Source of the DNA: Cellulomonas chitinilytica
GTDB lineage: Bacteria; Actinomycetota; Actinomycetes; Actinomycetales; Cellulomonadaceae
DNA length: 64,000 bases
Assembly: GCF_016862675.1 (NCBI RefSeq)
Contig: NZ_BONK01000005.1
Location: forward strand, 124,001-188,000
Direction of reading: 5' to 3'
Below the pieces are notes generated by a model, which worked only from the letters and a program-made list of their open reading frames with translations, had not been told where the DNA came from and did no database searches. Of this stretch, positions 35,777 through 44,706 are shown one piece after another. The translations under genes were made by a program, and so were the position numbers. Position 1 is the first letter of the stretch, and every line of letters begins with the position of its first letter.

Positions 35777-38566
35777 TCAGCTCCGGGTACCCGCGGCGGG
35801 AGGCCCGAGACGCCCGACGAGCTCGGCCCGGTTGCGGACGCCCAGCTTGCGGTAGACCCGGGTGAGGTGCGCCTCGACGGTCGACTCGCTGACGAACAGC
35901 CGCCCGGCGACCTCGCGGTTGCGCAGGCCCGCCGAGACCAGCCCCGCCACCTCCTGCTCGGTGGCGGTGAGCTCGTCGTCCGGTCCGCCGCGGACGCGGG
36001 CGAGCAGGTCGAGCGCGACCGTCTCCCAGCCCCGCACGCGTTGCGCGGCGAAGGTGGCGTGCGCGTCCTCGGCCACCTGGCGCACCGCGAGCCGGCGCCC
36101 GGCACGGAGCGCGGCGGCCACCTCGAACACCGCGGTGCGGGCGGCGTCGAGGTGGTACCCGAGGGCGTCCATCGCCTGTCGGGCGCCGGCCAGGGTCGGG
36201 TGGGCGTCCGCGTCGTCGCGCAGCAGCAGGAGCTGCCCCCGGGCGGCGAGCGCCTGCGCGTCGGCCCAGGGGGCGCCGAGGTGCTCGGCCTGGTGCCTCA
36301 GCCGGTCGGCGAGGTGCTCGACGGTGCCCGTCGCGCCGGCGTGCGTCGCGGCCGCGACGGCGTGGGGGAGGACCGGGACGACGCCGGGGTGGGCGAAGCC
36401 GAGGTGGTCGAGGAGCGCGAGGGCGCCGAGCAGGTGGTCGAGGGCGGCCCCCCAGTCCTGCCGGGACGCGGCGAGCGTGCCGCGCACGTGGCCCGCCATG
36501 GCTGACCGGGGGCGTTCACCGACGCGCGCCGCCCAGTGCTCGAGGCGCGCCGCGCCCCAGGTGGCACCCGCCTCGTCGCCGCGGAGGGCCGCGACCAGCC
36601 CTGCCGGGTAGGCGAGCCATGCGACGGCGCGTTCGTCGCCGCAGTCGTCGGCCGCCTCGAGCCCGTCGACGGCGTGCTGCGCGGCGAGGTCCAGGTCGCC
36701 CTGCGCGAGGGCGACGTGCGCGAGGTCGGCGAGCCGGTACGAGCGCTGGAACTCCGCGCCGTTCGCGACCGCGCTGCGGTACATCACCTCGAGGTTCGTC
36801 CGGGCGGCCGGCAGGCGCCCGTCCCAGAGCTGGTGGCGGCCCTGCAGCACGCGCGGCCACAGCGCGAGCTGGGACTGCACGACCTCGGGCCCGAGCCGGA
36901 CCGCTTCCTCGACGAGGTCGTCGGCGCGTCGTCCGAGCAGCAGCGACGTCGTCCCGACGGCCGCGGCGGCCTGGGCCACGAGAACCGTGTCGCGGTGCGC
37001 GCGGCCGATCGCGAGCGCGTCGGAGGCGTGGCGCAGGCCGTCCGCCGGTCTGCCCAGGTGGATGCCGAGCAGCCAGCCCAGCAGCCCGAGGAGCCGGCCC
37101 CGCAGGAGCTCGTGGTCGGGGAGACCGTCGGCGGGGACGTCGTCGAGCGACGTGCGCAGGAACGCCTCGGCGTCCGTGAACTCGAGGACCACCCGTCCGG
37201 TCACCACCTGTGCCCGCAGCGGTCCGGGCCCGAGCTCGTCGAGCAGCCCGTCGGCCAGGCGCAGGGCCGCGGGCAGGTCGCCGGCGGTGGCGCACTGCAT
37301 CATCCGGGCCAGCGTGCGCCGGACCCGCGGCTCGACGTCGCCGGGCGGTGTCACGCGGGCGGCGTCGGCGAGCAGGTCGGCCGCGAGCTGCGGTGCGCCG
37401 CGGCGTGCCACCCGGGCGGCGGCCGCCTCCAGCTCGTCGGCGACCGCGACGTCGGGCGTCGCGACGGCCCGCGCCAGGTGGACCGCCCGCGTGTCCGGGT
37501 CGGTGACGGCGTCCGCGAGCGCACGGCGCAGCTCCCGGGCGTCGAGGGTGTTGGTCGCGGCGAGCACGGCGGTCGCGATGAGCGGGTGCGTGAAGCGCAG
37601 GACGAAGTCGGGCCCGAGGGTGAACGTGTCGGAGTCGAGCCCGGGCCGCACGGCCCGCTCGACGTCGGCGAGGTGCCCGACGGCGGCGAGGAACGGCACG
37701 GGCGCCGGTCCGGCGACGGCCAGGAGGCGCGCGAGGTGCAGCGTGTCCGGCGGCAGCCCGTGGACGCGGGCGGCGAGCGCCGCGAGCGGCGCGCCGTCGC
37801 GCGGTGCCCGGGCCGACGGGTCACGCGCGGTGCGGGCGAGCTCGAGCGCGAAGAAGGGGTTGCCGTGGGCGAGCTCGCCGGCCCGGAGCGCGCACGGTGC
37901 GCTGGTGCCGGGCAGGGCGGCGACGACGAGCCGCCGCAGGTCGACGGGGGACAGGGCGCCGACGGCGAGCAGGTCCACGCCGGGGCCGACGTCCGGCACC
38001 GCGGTGGTGAGCGTGTCGGGGGCCCACGTGCGGGCGGTCGCGAGCAGCGACACGCGCGCGTCCGTGAGCCGTCGCAGGGCGAACCGGAGGGCTCGCCAGG
38101 TGACGTCGTCCAGCCACGGCAGGTCGTCCACCGCGACCACGACAGGCCCGTGACCGGCGAGGGCGCGCAGCGCGTCGAGCGTCGCGCGCGACCGGTCCAG
38201 CGCCGGCAGGTCGTCGGCCAGCAGGTGCGTCCTCGGGACGTCGTCGGGCAGGCGGTGCCCGTCGAGCAGGTCCCGCAGCCCCTGGCCGGCGCTGTGCCGG
38301 TCCTCCTCGGCGGGTCGCGTGACGAGCACCCGGGCTCCGGCGTCCCGGCAGCGCGCGACGGCGTGCGTCCAGAGCGTCGTCTTGCCGATGCCCGCCTCCC
38401 CGACCAGGACGAGCGAGCGCGCGCCGGTGTCGAGCGTGCGGACCAGCTCCTCGACACGGGCGAGCTCGGCGTCCCGGCCGACGATCTCGCCGCGTGGCGG
38501 CGTCGTCGTGCGTGTCGCGGCCTGGGGCGGCTGCCGCGGCGGACGGGTGGCGGTCGTGACGGTCAT
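35777..38566 (-). CDS. Large ATP-binding LuxR-family regulator (LAL type)
   Basis: A 929-residue regulator of the LAL/MalT-like class. An N-terminal AAA/NACHT-like ATPase has Walker A GEAGIGKTT at 56-64 and Walker B VVVAVDDLPWLD near 155. A long helical, TPR-like middle follows, and the last 65 residues form a LuxR helix-turn-helix (LTATEQEVAGLVSAGLRNRE, then STVEAHLTRVYRKLGV). These proteins switch on DNA binding when ATP and a ligand bind. The ATG at 38566 was chosen over an upstream start that adds an Arg/Pro-rich stretch. Its target is unknown; it converges on the permease gene and diverges from rlmC. Confidence 0.92.
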   Translation of the reverse strand: MTVTTATRPPRQPPQAATRTTTPPRGEIVGRDAELARVEELVRTLDTGARSLVLVGEAGIGKTTLWTHAVARCRDAGARVLVTRPAEEDRHSAGQGLRDLLDGHRLPDDVPRTHLLADDLPALDRSRATLDALRALAGHGPVVVAVDDLPWLDDVTWRALRFALRRLTDARVSLLATARTWAPDTLTTAVPDVGPGVDLLAVGALSPVDLRRLVVAALPGTSAPCALRAGELAHGNPFFALELARTARDPSARAPRDGAPLAALAARVHGLPPDTLHLARLLAVAGPAPVPFLAAVGHLADVERAVRPGLDSDTFTLGPDFVLRFTHPLIATAVLAATNTLDARELRRALADAVTDPDTRAVHLARAVATPDVAVADELEAAAARVARRGAPQLAADLLADAARVTPPGDVEPRVRRTLARMMQCATAGDLPAALRLADGLLDELGPGPLRAQVVTGRVVLEFTDAEAFLRTSLDDVPADGLPDHELLRGRLLGLLGWLLGIHLGRPADGLRHASDALAIGRAHRDTVLVAQAAAAVGTTSLLLGRRADDLVEEAVRLGPEVVQSQLALWPRVLQGRHQLWDGRLPAARTNLEVMYRSAVANGAEFQRSYRLADLAHVALAQGDLDLAAQHAVDGLEAADDCGDERAVAWLAYPAGLVAALRGDEAGATWGAARLEHWAARVGERPRSAMAGHVRGTLAASRQDWGAALDHLLGALALLDHLGFAHPGVVPVLPHAVAAATHAGATGTVEHLADRLRHQAEHLGAPWADAQALAARGQLLLLRDDADAHPTLAGARQAMDALGYHLDAARTAVFEVAAALRAGRRLAVRQVAEDAHATFAAQRVRGWETVALDLLARVRGGPDDELTATEQEVAGLVSAGLRNREVAGRLFVSESTVEAHLTRVYRKLGVRNRAELVGRLGPPAAGTRS

Positions 38567-38632
38567 CCCCTCGGAGGAGCGTCGCGGGCGGGTCGGTGAT
38601 ACGCCCGCGCGGGGGCTGTCGGGGCGGCGACC

Positions 38633-38638
38633 TAGACT
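38633..38638 (+). promoter_or_regulatory. -10 box (TAGACT), leaderless-type, for rlmC
   Basis: TAGACT ends 7 bases before the rlmC ATG and no Shine-Dalgarno lies between them, fitting a leaderless transcript. Confidence 0.45.
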
Positions 38639-38645
38639 CGTCCGC

Positions 38646-39773
38646 ATGCAGTGCTCCTACTTCGACGCGGAGCGGTGCCGTTCCTGCACGTGGATGGGGC
38701 AGCCCTACGCGGCGCAGGTGGCCGGCAAGGAGGAGCACTGCCGGCACCTGCTGGGCGAGCGCCCCGACCTGGTGTGGTCCTCGGCGGTGACGAGCGCCGA
38801 GCAGGGGTTCCGGAACAAGGCGAAGATGGTCGTCACCGGGTCGGTCGAGGACCCCGCCCTGGGGATCGTCGACGCGGACGGCGTCGGGGTCGACCTGCGG
38901 GACTGCGGCCTGTACCCCGAGGGCCTGCGCTCGACGTTCCCGGTGCTCGCCGAGTTCGTGACGGCGGCCGCGATCCAGCCGTACGACATCGTGCGGCGTG
39001 CCGGTGAGCTCAAGTACCTGCTGGTCACGCAGTCGCCGGACGGCGAGCTCATGGTCCGGTTCGTGCTGCGGTCCCAGGAGGCCGTGGCGCGGATCCGCAA
39101 GCACCTGCCCGTGCTGCTCGGTGCGCTCCCGCTGCTGCGGGTCGTGTCGGTGAACCTGCAGCCCGAGCACAAGGCGGTGCTCGAGGGCGAGCGGGAGATC
39201 GTGCTCACCGCGCAGGACACGCTGCGGATGCGGCTCAACGGGATCGACATGCACCTGCGGCCGCAGAGCTTCTTCCAGACGAACACCGAGGTGGCTGCGG
39301 CGCTGTACCGGCAGGCGCGCGACTGGGTCGACGAGCTGGCGCCGTCGTCGGTGTGGGACCTGTACTGCGGTGTGGGCGGTTTCGCGCTGCACTGCGCCGA
39401 CGGGTCGCGGGACGTGACCGGCATCGAGACGAGCGCCGAGGCCGTGACGAGCGCCGAGACGAGCCGCCGCGAGGCGGACCTGACCCGGCTGGACTTCCGG
39501 GTGGGCGACGCCACGGCGTTCGCGGTCGGTGCCGGCCGCGAGCCCGACCTCGTGATCGTGAACCCGCCGCGGCGGGGGATCGGTCCGGAGCTGTCCCGGT
39601 GGCTGGAGGGGTCGTCGGTCGACCGGGTCATCTACTCGAGCTGCAACGCGACGTCGCTGGCCCGGGACCTCGCAGCGATGCCGTCGCTGCGACCACGGCG
39701 TGCCCGGCTGCTCGACATGTTCCCGCAGACCACCCACTACGAGGTGGTCACGCTGCTGGAGCGGGCCGCGTGA
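38646..39773 (+). CDS. rlmC: 23S rRNA (uracil-C5)-methyltransferase RlmC-like
   Basis: Methylates C5 of a uracil in 23S rRNA (U747 in E. coli) with S-adenosylmethionine. The 375-residue protein begins with a cysteine cluster (Cys3, 11, 14, 32) that would hold a 4Fe-4S centre, followed by the TrmA-type methyltransferase fold: SFFQTNTEVA, SAM motif WDLYCGVGGFALHCA, NPPRRGIG, and YSSCNATSLARDL with the catalytic Cys. The related RlmD cannot be fully excluded, but the length and the lack of a TRAM domain favour RlmC. It overlaps the DUF1905 gene by four bases. Confidence 0.9.
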   Translation: MQCSYFDAERCRSCTWMGQPYAAQVAGKEEHCRHLLGERPDLVWSSAVTSAEQGFRNKAKMVVTGSVEDPALGIVDADGVGVDLRDCGLYPEGLRSTFPVLAEFVTAAAIQPYDIVRRAGELKYLLVTQSPDGELMVRFVLRSQEAVARIRKHLPVLLGALPLLRVVSVNLQPEHKAVLEGEREIVLTAQDTLRMRLNGIDMHLRPQSFFQTNTEVAAALYRQARDWVDELAPSSVWDLYCGVGGFALHCADGSRDVTGIETSAEAVTSAETSRREADLTRLDFRVGDATAFAVGAGREPDLVIVNPPRRGIGPELSRWLEGSSVDRVIYSSCNATSLARDLAAMPSLRPRRARLLDMFPQTTHYEVVTLLERAA

Positions 39774-40075
39774 CGGCGTACGACTTCACGGCCGAGCTGT
39801 GGGTGTGGGACGCGCGTCGCACCGACCGGTGGACGTTCGTCAGCCTGCCGACCGACGTCGCGGACGAGGTGCTCGAGCGCGGCGCGGCGGTCGCTCGGGG
39901 GTTCGGCTCCCTGCGGGTCCGGGTGTCCGTCGGGACCTCGGTGTGGACGACGTCGATCTTCCCGGACGACAAGGCGGGCACCTACGTGCTGCCGGTGAAG
40001 AAGGCGGTGCGGACCGCGCAGGGCGTCGACGCGGGAGACTCCGTCGGCGTGCACCTGGAGCTGCTCGACGTCTGA
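39770..40075 (+). CDS. DUF1905 family protein
   Basis: A 101-residue small beta-barrel protein of the DUF1905 family, with the typical TAELWVWDARRTDRWTFVSL start, a VARGFGSLRVRVSVGTSVW core and FPDDKAGTYVLPVKKAVR near the end. The function is unknown; members are often fused to or near YdeI-like proteins. The GTG overlaps the rlmC stop (GTGA), so expression follows RlmC. Confidence 0.85.
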   Translation: MTAYDFTAELWVWDARRTDRWTFVSLPTDVADEVLERGAAVARGFGSLRVRVSVGTSVWTTSIFPDDKAGTYVLPVKKAVRTAQGVDAGDSVGVHLELLDV

Positions 40076-40096
40076 GCGGCCGTGGTTCCGCGTCGT

Positions 40097-40915
40097 TCAC
40101 GGCCGTCCGCGGTGCTCCTCGACCCGGTCGAGCCACTCGTCGACCAGCGCCGCGAGGAGCCGCTGCTGCTCGTGCGGCAGCGCGTGCCCCGCACGGTCGA
40201 GGACGGCGAACGTGGCCCGGGAGTAGCGCTCGACGAGGTCCCAGGCGGACGCGTAGCCCACGCTCGAGTCCTGCCGTCCGGCGACGACGAGGACCGGGAC
40301 GTCGATCGGCCCCGCGTCCGTCTCGTCGAGCTCCCACCGGCTTGCGATCCGCTCGAGCGCGGGACGGTCGAGCAGGTCCGCCGCGGGCCGCACCGTCTCG
40401 TCGAACCGGCGCCGCGTCGCGGGCGTCCGGACCACGAAGTAGTCGCGGAACGACGCGGCGTCCGCGGGGTCCATCCCGTCGTCCGCCCCGACCTCGGCGT
40501 GCCGCACGACGGGCGTGGGGACGTCGCGCGACCGCGCGCCCGCGGGGCACAGCAGCGCCAGGCCCGCCACCCGGGGCGCGCGGCGTCCCGCGAGGACGCG
40601 CGCGAGGTACCCGCCGTAGGAGTGCCCCACGAGGAGCACGGGCTCCTCCCCGACAGTCACGTCGAGCCAGTCGGCCAGGAGCGAGACGACGTCGTCGGAG
40701 CTCGCGATCCCGGCCGGTGCCGTGGTCGCGCCCATGCCGGGCAGGTCCGGGTACAGACGTCGGTAGCCGTGCCGTGCGCCGAGCACCGGCTCGAGCGCCG
40801 CGGCGGGCTCGCGGTGGTCGACGCCCATGCCGTGCAGGACGACCACCGGGGTGCCGGACCCCCGCTCCGCGTGGTGCACCGTGACGTCGCCGACCTGCGT
40901 GACCGTGGTGTCCAT
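40097..40915 (-). CDS. Alpha/beta hydrolase
   Basis: A 272-residue alpha/beta-hydrolase. The oxyanion-hole motif is VVLHGMGVDH, the nucleophile elbow GHSYGG holds the Ser, an Asp is expected in PVLVVAGRQDSS, and the catalytic His is in DRAGHALPHEQQ. The substrate is unknown. It converges on DUF1905 and is divergent from the universal stress gene, with 146 bases between them. Confidence 0.9.
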   Translation of the reverse strand: MDTTVTQVGDVTVHHAERGSGTPVVVLHGMGVDHREPAAALEPVLGARHGYRRLYPDLPGMGATTAPAGIASSDDVVSLLADWLDVTVGEEPVLLVGHSYGGYLARVLAGRRAPRVAGLALLCPAGARSRDVPTPVVRHAEVGADDGMDPADAASFRDYFVVRTPATRRRFDETVRPAADLLDRPALERIASRWELDETDAGPIDVPVLVVAGRQDSSVGYASAWDLVERYSRATFAVLDRAGHALPHEQQRLLAALVDEWLDRVEEHRGRP

Positions 40916-41013
40916 CCGCCCATCCGTACCGCAGGTCGTCCGGACCCGCGATCGGATGGCGCCTGTACCGCCCGTACCGCACGGCCGGGCCTCGCAGCCG
41001 GTGCCCGTCGTCG

Positions 41014-41019
41014 TACAGT
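41014..41019 (+). promoter_or_regulatory. Candidate -10 box (TACAGT) for the usp-crcB unit
   Basis: TACAGT lies 42 bases upstream of the universal stress protein ATG, which itself has GAGGAGG 6 bases upstream. Motif evidence only. No convincing fluoride riboswitch was found in the gap. Confidence 0.3.
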
Positions 41020-41061
41020 CGCCCGTGGCGACGACCTGTCGCCCGACCCGAGGAGGCGACG

Positions 41062-41577
41062 ATGAGCCGGACGCGACCGCGACCGTGGTCCGGACCCGTG
41101 CCCGAGCGGCCGCTGGTGGTGGGCGTGCAGCCCGACCAGGCCCCGACCGTCCTCGAGCAGGCCGCCGGGATCGCCCTGGCGCTGGGCACCGGACTGGTGT
41201 GCGTGTGGGTCGACCCGTCGCAGGTGGTCGTCACCGTCGAGCCGGACGGGACCTGGGACACCACCCCCGTCGACCCGGACCGGGACGACGACGTCGACGG
41301 CAGCCCGGCCGAGGCGACCCTGTTCACCCACGTCCGCGACCTGCTCGCCGACGCGGGCGTCCCCTGGCGGTTCGAGTACGCGGTCGGCGAGACCGCCCGC
41401 GGCCTGCACGCCGCCGCGGAGGCGCACGACGCCGCGCTGATCGCGGTCGGCACCCGGCGGCCCGGGTTCGGCGGGTGGATGACGGAGGTCGTCGGCGGGT
41501 CCGTGGCCGGCCGGCTCGCGCACACCCAGGACCGACCCGTCCTCGTGATCCCCGTGCACCACGGCCCCACCCGATGA
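41062..41577 (+). CDS. Universal stress protein (UspA family)
   Basis: A 171-residue single UspA domain with the ATP-site motif in VGTRRPGFGGWMTEVVGGSV, a G-x2-G-x9-G(S) variant, then RPVLVIPVHH. The ATG follows GAGGAGGCGACG. It overlaps crcB by four bases (ATGA), which links it with the two fluoride channel genes and suggests a stress-related unit. The role of such proteins is usually to bind nucleotides under stress; the exact task is not known. Confidence 0.87.
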   Translation: MSRTRPRPWSGPVPERPLVVGVQPDQAPTVLEQAAGIALALGTGLVCVWVDPSQVVVTVEPDGTWDTTPVDPDRDDDVDGSPAEATLFTHVRDLLADAGVPWRFEYAVGETARGLHAAAEAHDAALIAVGTRRPGFGGWMTEVVGGSVAGRLAHTQDRPVLVIPVHHGPTR

Positions 41578-42011
41578 GCGGCCGCCCGCACCACACGGAC
41601 CCGCGGCTCGTCGCGGTCGTGGCCGCCGGGGGCGTCGTCGGCACGCTCGCCCGCTACGGGCTCAACCAGGTCCTGCCGCACCCGGCGGGCGGGCTGCCTG
41701 TCTCGACGCTCACGGAGAACCTCGTGGGCGCGTTCCTGCTCGGGGTCCTCCTGGAGTCGCTCGTGCGGGCGGGGGCCGAGGACCGCCGCCGGCGGGTGAT
41801 CCGGCTGGGCGTCGGCACCGGGGTGCTCGGCGGGTTCACGACGTGGTCGAGCCTCGCGTTCGAGGTGCAGCAGCTCGGCGCCGGCGGCGACGTGCGCCTC
41901 GCGGCGGCCTACGGCGTCGGCAGCGTGGTCGCCGGGTTCGTCACGTGCAGCCTTGGGGTGCTGCTGGCCGCGTCGCTGCGGCGCCCCCACGGCACGGAGG
42001 ACGACCGGTGA
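41574..42011 (+). CDS. crcB: Fluoride ion channel CrcB/Fluc, first of a pair
   Basis: Half of a probable heterodimeric fluoride export channel, 145 residues with four membrane segments. GGVVGTLARYGLN near residue 19, the asparagine in TENLVGAFLLG and GTGVLGGFTTWSSLAFE with the polar-track Phe and Thr residues are Fluc features. It overlaps the next crcB by four bases (GTGA). Two genes side by side usually encode the two antiparallel subunits. Confidence 0.94.
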   Translation: MSGRPHHTDPRLVAVVAAGGVVGTLARYGLNQVLPHPAGGLPVSTLTENLVGAFLLGVLLESLVRAGAEDRRRRVIRLGVGTGVLGGFTTWSSLAFEVQQLGAGGDVRLAAAYGVGSVVAGFVTCSLGVLLAASLRRPHGTEDDR

Positions 42012-42385
42012 CGGTCCTGCTCATGGCCCTGCTCGGCGGGGCGGGAGCCGCGACGCGGTTCGTCGTCGACGGGTGGTTCCGCGGCCGCTGGTCGACGCGG
42101 CTGCCGTTCGCGACGATCGTCATCAACACCACCGGGTCGCTGCTCCTGGGGTTCCTCGGCGGGGCGCTCGCGACGGGCGCGGTCGGCCCGTCCGTGCTCG
42201 TCGTCGCCGGCACCGGCTTCTGCGGCGGGTACACGACGTTCTCGACGGCGATGGTCGAGACGGTCCGGCTCGCGCAGGCGGGCGCGTACCGGCGGGCGGT
42301 GCTCAACGCGTTCGGGTCGCTCGTCGTCACCGTCGCCGCGGCCGCCCTGGGCGTCGCCCTCGCGGACGTCCTGCTCGGACGCTGA
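42008..42385 (+). CDS. crcB: Fluoride ion channel CrcB/Fluc, second of a pair
   Basis: Second subunit of the fluoride channel, 125 residues with four membrane segments: GGAGAATRFVVDG, INTTGSLLLGFLGG with the conserved Asn, and GFCGGYTTFSTAMVE with the Phe-box residues. The GTG overlaps the first crcB. The stop is 69 bases from the convergent APC permease, and a 10-bp repeat array fills the gap. Confidence 0.94.
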   Translation: MTVLLMALLGGAGAATRFVVDGWFRGRWSTRLPFATIVINTTGSLLLGFLGGALATGAVGPSVLVVAGTGFCGGYTTFSTAMVETVRLAQAGAYRRAVLNAFGSLVVTVAAAALGVALADVLLGR

Positions 42386-42390
42386 CCGGC

Positions 42391-42450
42391 CCGGTCCGGG
42401 CGGGTCCGGGCTGGTTCGTGCGGGTCCGGGCAGGTCCGGGCTGGTCCGGT
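42391..42450. repeat. Six-unit 10-bp tandem repeat, consensus CNGGTCCGGG
   Basis: Six consecutive decamers fill the space between the convergent stops of crcB and the APC permease; units 1-2 and 4-5 match the consensus closely, units 3 and 6 diverge, giving a 30-bp higher-order period. It may act in termination or be a slippage-prone spacer. Confidence 0.7.
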
Positions 42451-42454
42451 TCCG

Positions 42455-43693
42455 TCAGCGTCGCCGGACCGCCCACGCGACGCACCCCGCCGCGAGCACG
42501 ACGGCACCGCCCGCGACCGCGGCCGGCGGCACGGTCAGGGCCAGTGTCGCGCAGCCGACGAGCCCGAGGACCGGGACCCCGCGGGCGGGACGGCGCTCGT
42601 CGGGCCGCATCCGCAGCGCCGACGCGTTCGCGAGCGCGTAGTACGTGAGCACGAGGAACGACGAGAAGCCGATCGCCCCGCGCAGGTCGACGGCGAGCAC
42701 GAGCACCACGACGACCGCGGCGACGGCGAGCTCCGCGTGGTGCGGCGTGCGGAACCGCGGGTGGACGGCGGACAGCGCGCCGGGCAGGTGCCCGTCGCGG
42801 GCCATCGCGAGGGCCGTCCGCGACACCCCCAGGCCGAGGCCCAGCAGCGCCCCGAGCGACGCGACGGCCGCACCGACCCGGACGACGGGCGCGACCGCGC
42901 CGAACGCGCCGGCCTCGACGACGGTGCGCAGCGGCGCGGCGCTCGTGGCGAGCGCGTCGGGCCCGACGGCGAGCAGCGCGCTCGTCGCGACCACGGCGTA
43001 CACGCCAAGCACGACGCCCAGCGCGACGGCGACGGCCCGGGGGATGGTGCGTGCCGGGTCGCGGACCTCCTCGCCGAGCGTGGCGATCCGCGCGTACCCG
43101 GCGAACGCGAAGAACAGCAGACCCGCGGACTGCAGGACGCCGCGCGCGTCGGCGCCCGGGAACGGCCGCAGGTGGTCCGCGCTGGCGGTACCGCCGGCGA
43201 GTGCGGCGACGACGACGACGGTCAGGGTGGCGAGCGTGAGGGCCACGACCACCCGGCCGACCCGAGCCGTGCGCTCGACCCCGCGGTAGCTCACGGCCGT
43301 GAGGGCGACCACTGCCAGCACCGCGACGAGCCGCTCGTGCCCGGGAGCCGCGTACGCGCCGAACGTCAGGGCCATCGCCGCGCAGCTCGCAGTCTTGCCG
43401 ACCACGAAGGACCACCCGGCGAGGTAGCCCCAGAACGGCCCGAGCCGGTGCCGCGCGTACACGTACGTGCCGCCGGACTCGGGGTGGACGGCCGCGAGGC
43501 GTGCCGAGGACGTCGCGTTGCAGAGCGCGACGACTGCCGCGACGGCCAGGCCGACGAGCATTCCGGACGCTCCCGCCGCTGCGGCGGGCCCGAAGGCGCC
43601 GAACACGCCGGCGCCGAGCATCGCGGTCAGGCCGACCACGACCGCGTCGGTCAGGTTGAGGCGCCGCTGCAGGCTGCCGTCGGCGGCGGTCAC
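42455..43693 (-). CDS. APC-superfamily amino-acid permease
   Basis: A 412-residue transporter with about twelve membrane segments. The APC signature TAMLGAGVFGAFGPAAAA in the first segment and FFAFAGYARIATLGEEVRDP in the sixth are clear. The second differs from the window's other APC protein, so the two are not recent duplicates. The substrate is unknown; this subgroup includes cationic and small neutral amino-acid permeases. It converges on the crcB pair. Confidence 0.88.
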   Translation of the reverse strand: MTAADGSLQRRLNLTDAVVVGLTAMLGAGVFGAFGPAAAAGASGMLVGLAVAAVVALCNATSSARLAAVHPESGGTYVYARHRLGPFWGYLAGWSFVVGKTASCAAMALTFGAYAAPGHERLVAVLAVVALTAVSYRGVERTARVGRVVVALTLATLTVVVVAALAGGTASADHLRPFPGADARGVLQSAGLLFFAFAGYARIATLGEEVRDPARTIPRAVAVALGVVLGVYAVVATSALLAVGPDALATSAAPLRTVVEAGAFGAVAPVVRVGAAVASLGALLGLGLGVSRTALAMARDGHLPGALSAVHPRFRTPHHAELAVAAVVVVLVLAVDLRGAIGFSSFLVLTYYALANASALRMRPDERRPARGVPVLGLVGCATLALTVPPAAVAGGAVVLAAGCVAWAVRRR

Positions 43694-43817
43694 GGTCGCG
43701 CCTGCGTGCGGGCGGGTCGCAGTCGGGTGTCGAGGCGCGTGGGCACGACGCCGATCATCCCGGCTGGACCGGCTGACGTGCGACGCCCACGCTGCTGCCC
43801 CGGATCCGGGCCGGGGT

Positions 43818-43852
43818 GGCCCCCCGACCCGCGTGATGCCGCGTCGGGGGCC
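43818..43852. other. GC-rich hairpin in the 280-base APC-PspC gap
   Basis: GGCCCCCCGAC (43818-43828) can pair with GTCGGGGGCC (43843-43852) with one bulged C. It lies in the gap 43694-43973 between the divergent permease and pspC genes, where no coding region is seen, so it is not an obvious terminator of either gene. Confidence 0.4.
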
Positions 43853-43973
43853 GGTTCAGGGTCGGTCCGGGGGAGGTCCCCGATGTGCCGGCGGACCCCG
43901 GGCGGCATCGTGGAGGTCGTCGACGTCGGGCTGCGGCGTCGGGCACGAGTGACCGAGGACGAGGAGACGGACG

Positions 43974-44192
43974 ATGGGCGAGATCCACGACGGCATGGCG
44001 CGCAGCGGGCTGGCGCGCCCCTGGCAGGGGAGGGTGCTCGGCGGCGTGTGCGCGGGGCTCGGCCGGCGGTTCGGCATCTCGCCGTGGCCCGCCCGGCTGC
44101 TGTTCGTGCTGCTGCTCATGCTCATCCCCGGCAGCCAGCTCCTGGTGTACCCGATCCTGTGGATCCTCATGCCGAGCGACCCTCGGGCGTAG
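43974..44192 (+). CDS. PspC-domain membrane protein
   Basis: A 72-residue PspC-like protein: GRVLGGVCAGLGRRFGISPW followed by a hydrophobic hairpin (about 40-68) ending in PSDPRA. PspC proteins sense membrane stress in other bacteria; this stand-alone short form is common in actinomycetes and its role is unknown. The ATG has GAGGAGACGG upstream. Confidence 0.88.
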   Translation: MGEIHDGMARSGLARPWQGRVLGGVCAGLGRRFGISPWPARLLFVLLLMLIPGSQLLVYPILWILMPSDPRA

Positions 44193-44265
44193 CGGTTCGC
44201 GACGGAATCTGCAGGGGGCAGGTTCTGTTATGTCACCTGAGAATCGTGTGCGAGAAGAGGGTGGC

Positions 44266-44691
44266 ATGGTGAGGAAGGCCGGACGTGTCGAGTTCGAGGA
44301 CGACAGCGGGCGGGTGGTGCGGTACGACCGGCACCCGAACGGCGGCGGGCTCGTGTCCCCGCGCGCCGTCGTCGACCCGGACGCGTCGATCGCGCCGACC
44401 GCGTACGTCGAGGAGGGCGCGCACGTCGGCCGACGGACCACCGTCGGCGAGGGGAGCTGGGTCGACCAGGGCGTGAGCGTCGGCGTCGGCGTGCGCGTCG
44501 GCGGGAACGTGCACCTCGGGCCCGGGACCTGGGTCGGCGACCACGCCCGCATCGGCAGCCGCGCGAAGGTCGGCGCGGGCGTCGTCGTCGAGCCGGGCGC
44601 GCACGTCGGCCCCGACACGCTCGTCCCCGACGGCGCCCTGGTGACCGGCGGGCGCGACGCACGGACCGCGGGGCGGCGCGACGCCGCCTGA
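44266..44691 (+). CDS. Left-handed beta-helix (hexapeptide repeat) protein
   Basis: A 141-residue protein. From about residue 38, hexapeptide repeats run to the end: IAPTAYVEEGAHVGRRTTVG, then SVGVGVRVGGNVHLGPGTWVG and AHVGPDTLVPDG, forming a parallel beta helix as in acyltransferases and gamma carbonic anhydrases, but no catalytic histidines are evident. An N-terminal EFEDDSGRVVRYDRHPNGGG precedes it. ATG 44266 has AAGAGGG upstream; an in-frame ATG at 44230 would add 12 residues. The upstream 50 bases are notably AT-rich for this window. Function unknown. Confidence 0.75.
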   Translation: MVRKAGRVEFEDDSGRVVRYDRHPNGGGLVSPRAVVDPDASIAPTAYVEEGAHVGRRTTVGEGSWVDQGVSVGVGVRVGGNVHLGPGTWVGDHARIGSRAKVGAGVVVEPGAHVGPDTLVPDGALVTGGRDARTAGRRDAA

Positions 44692-44706
44692 CGTCGGGAC
44701 CGCCGG

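Noticed and set aside
40940-41000. Possible fluoride riboswitch (GGATGGCGCCTG) upstream of the usp-crcB unit
   Set aside because: Only one short block resembles the crcB motif; the paired upstream helix and pseudoknot partner could not be found.
42391-42450. Repeat array as a CRISPR
   Set aside because: Units are only 10 bp and contiguous, with no spacers and no cas genes.
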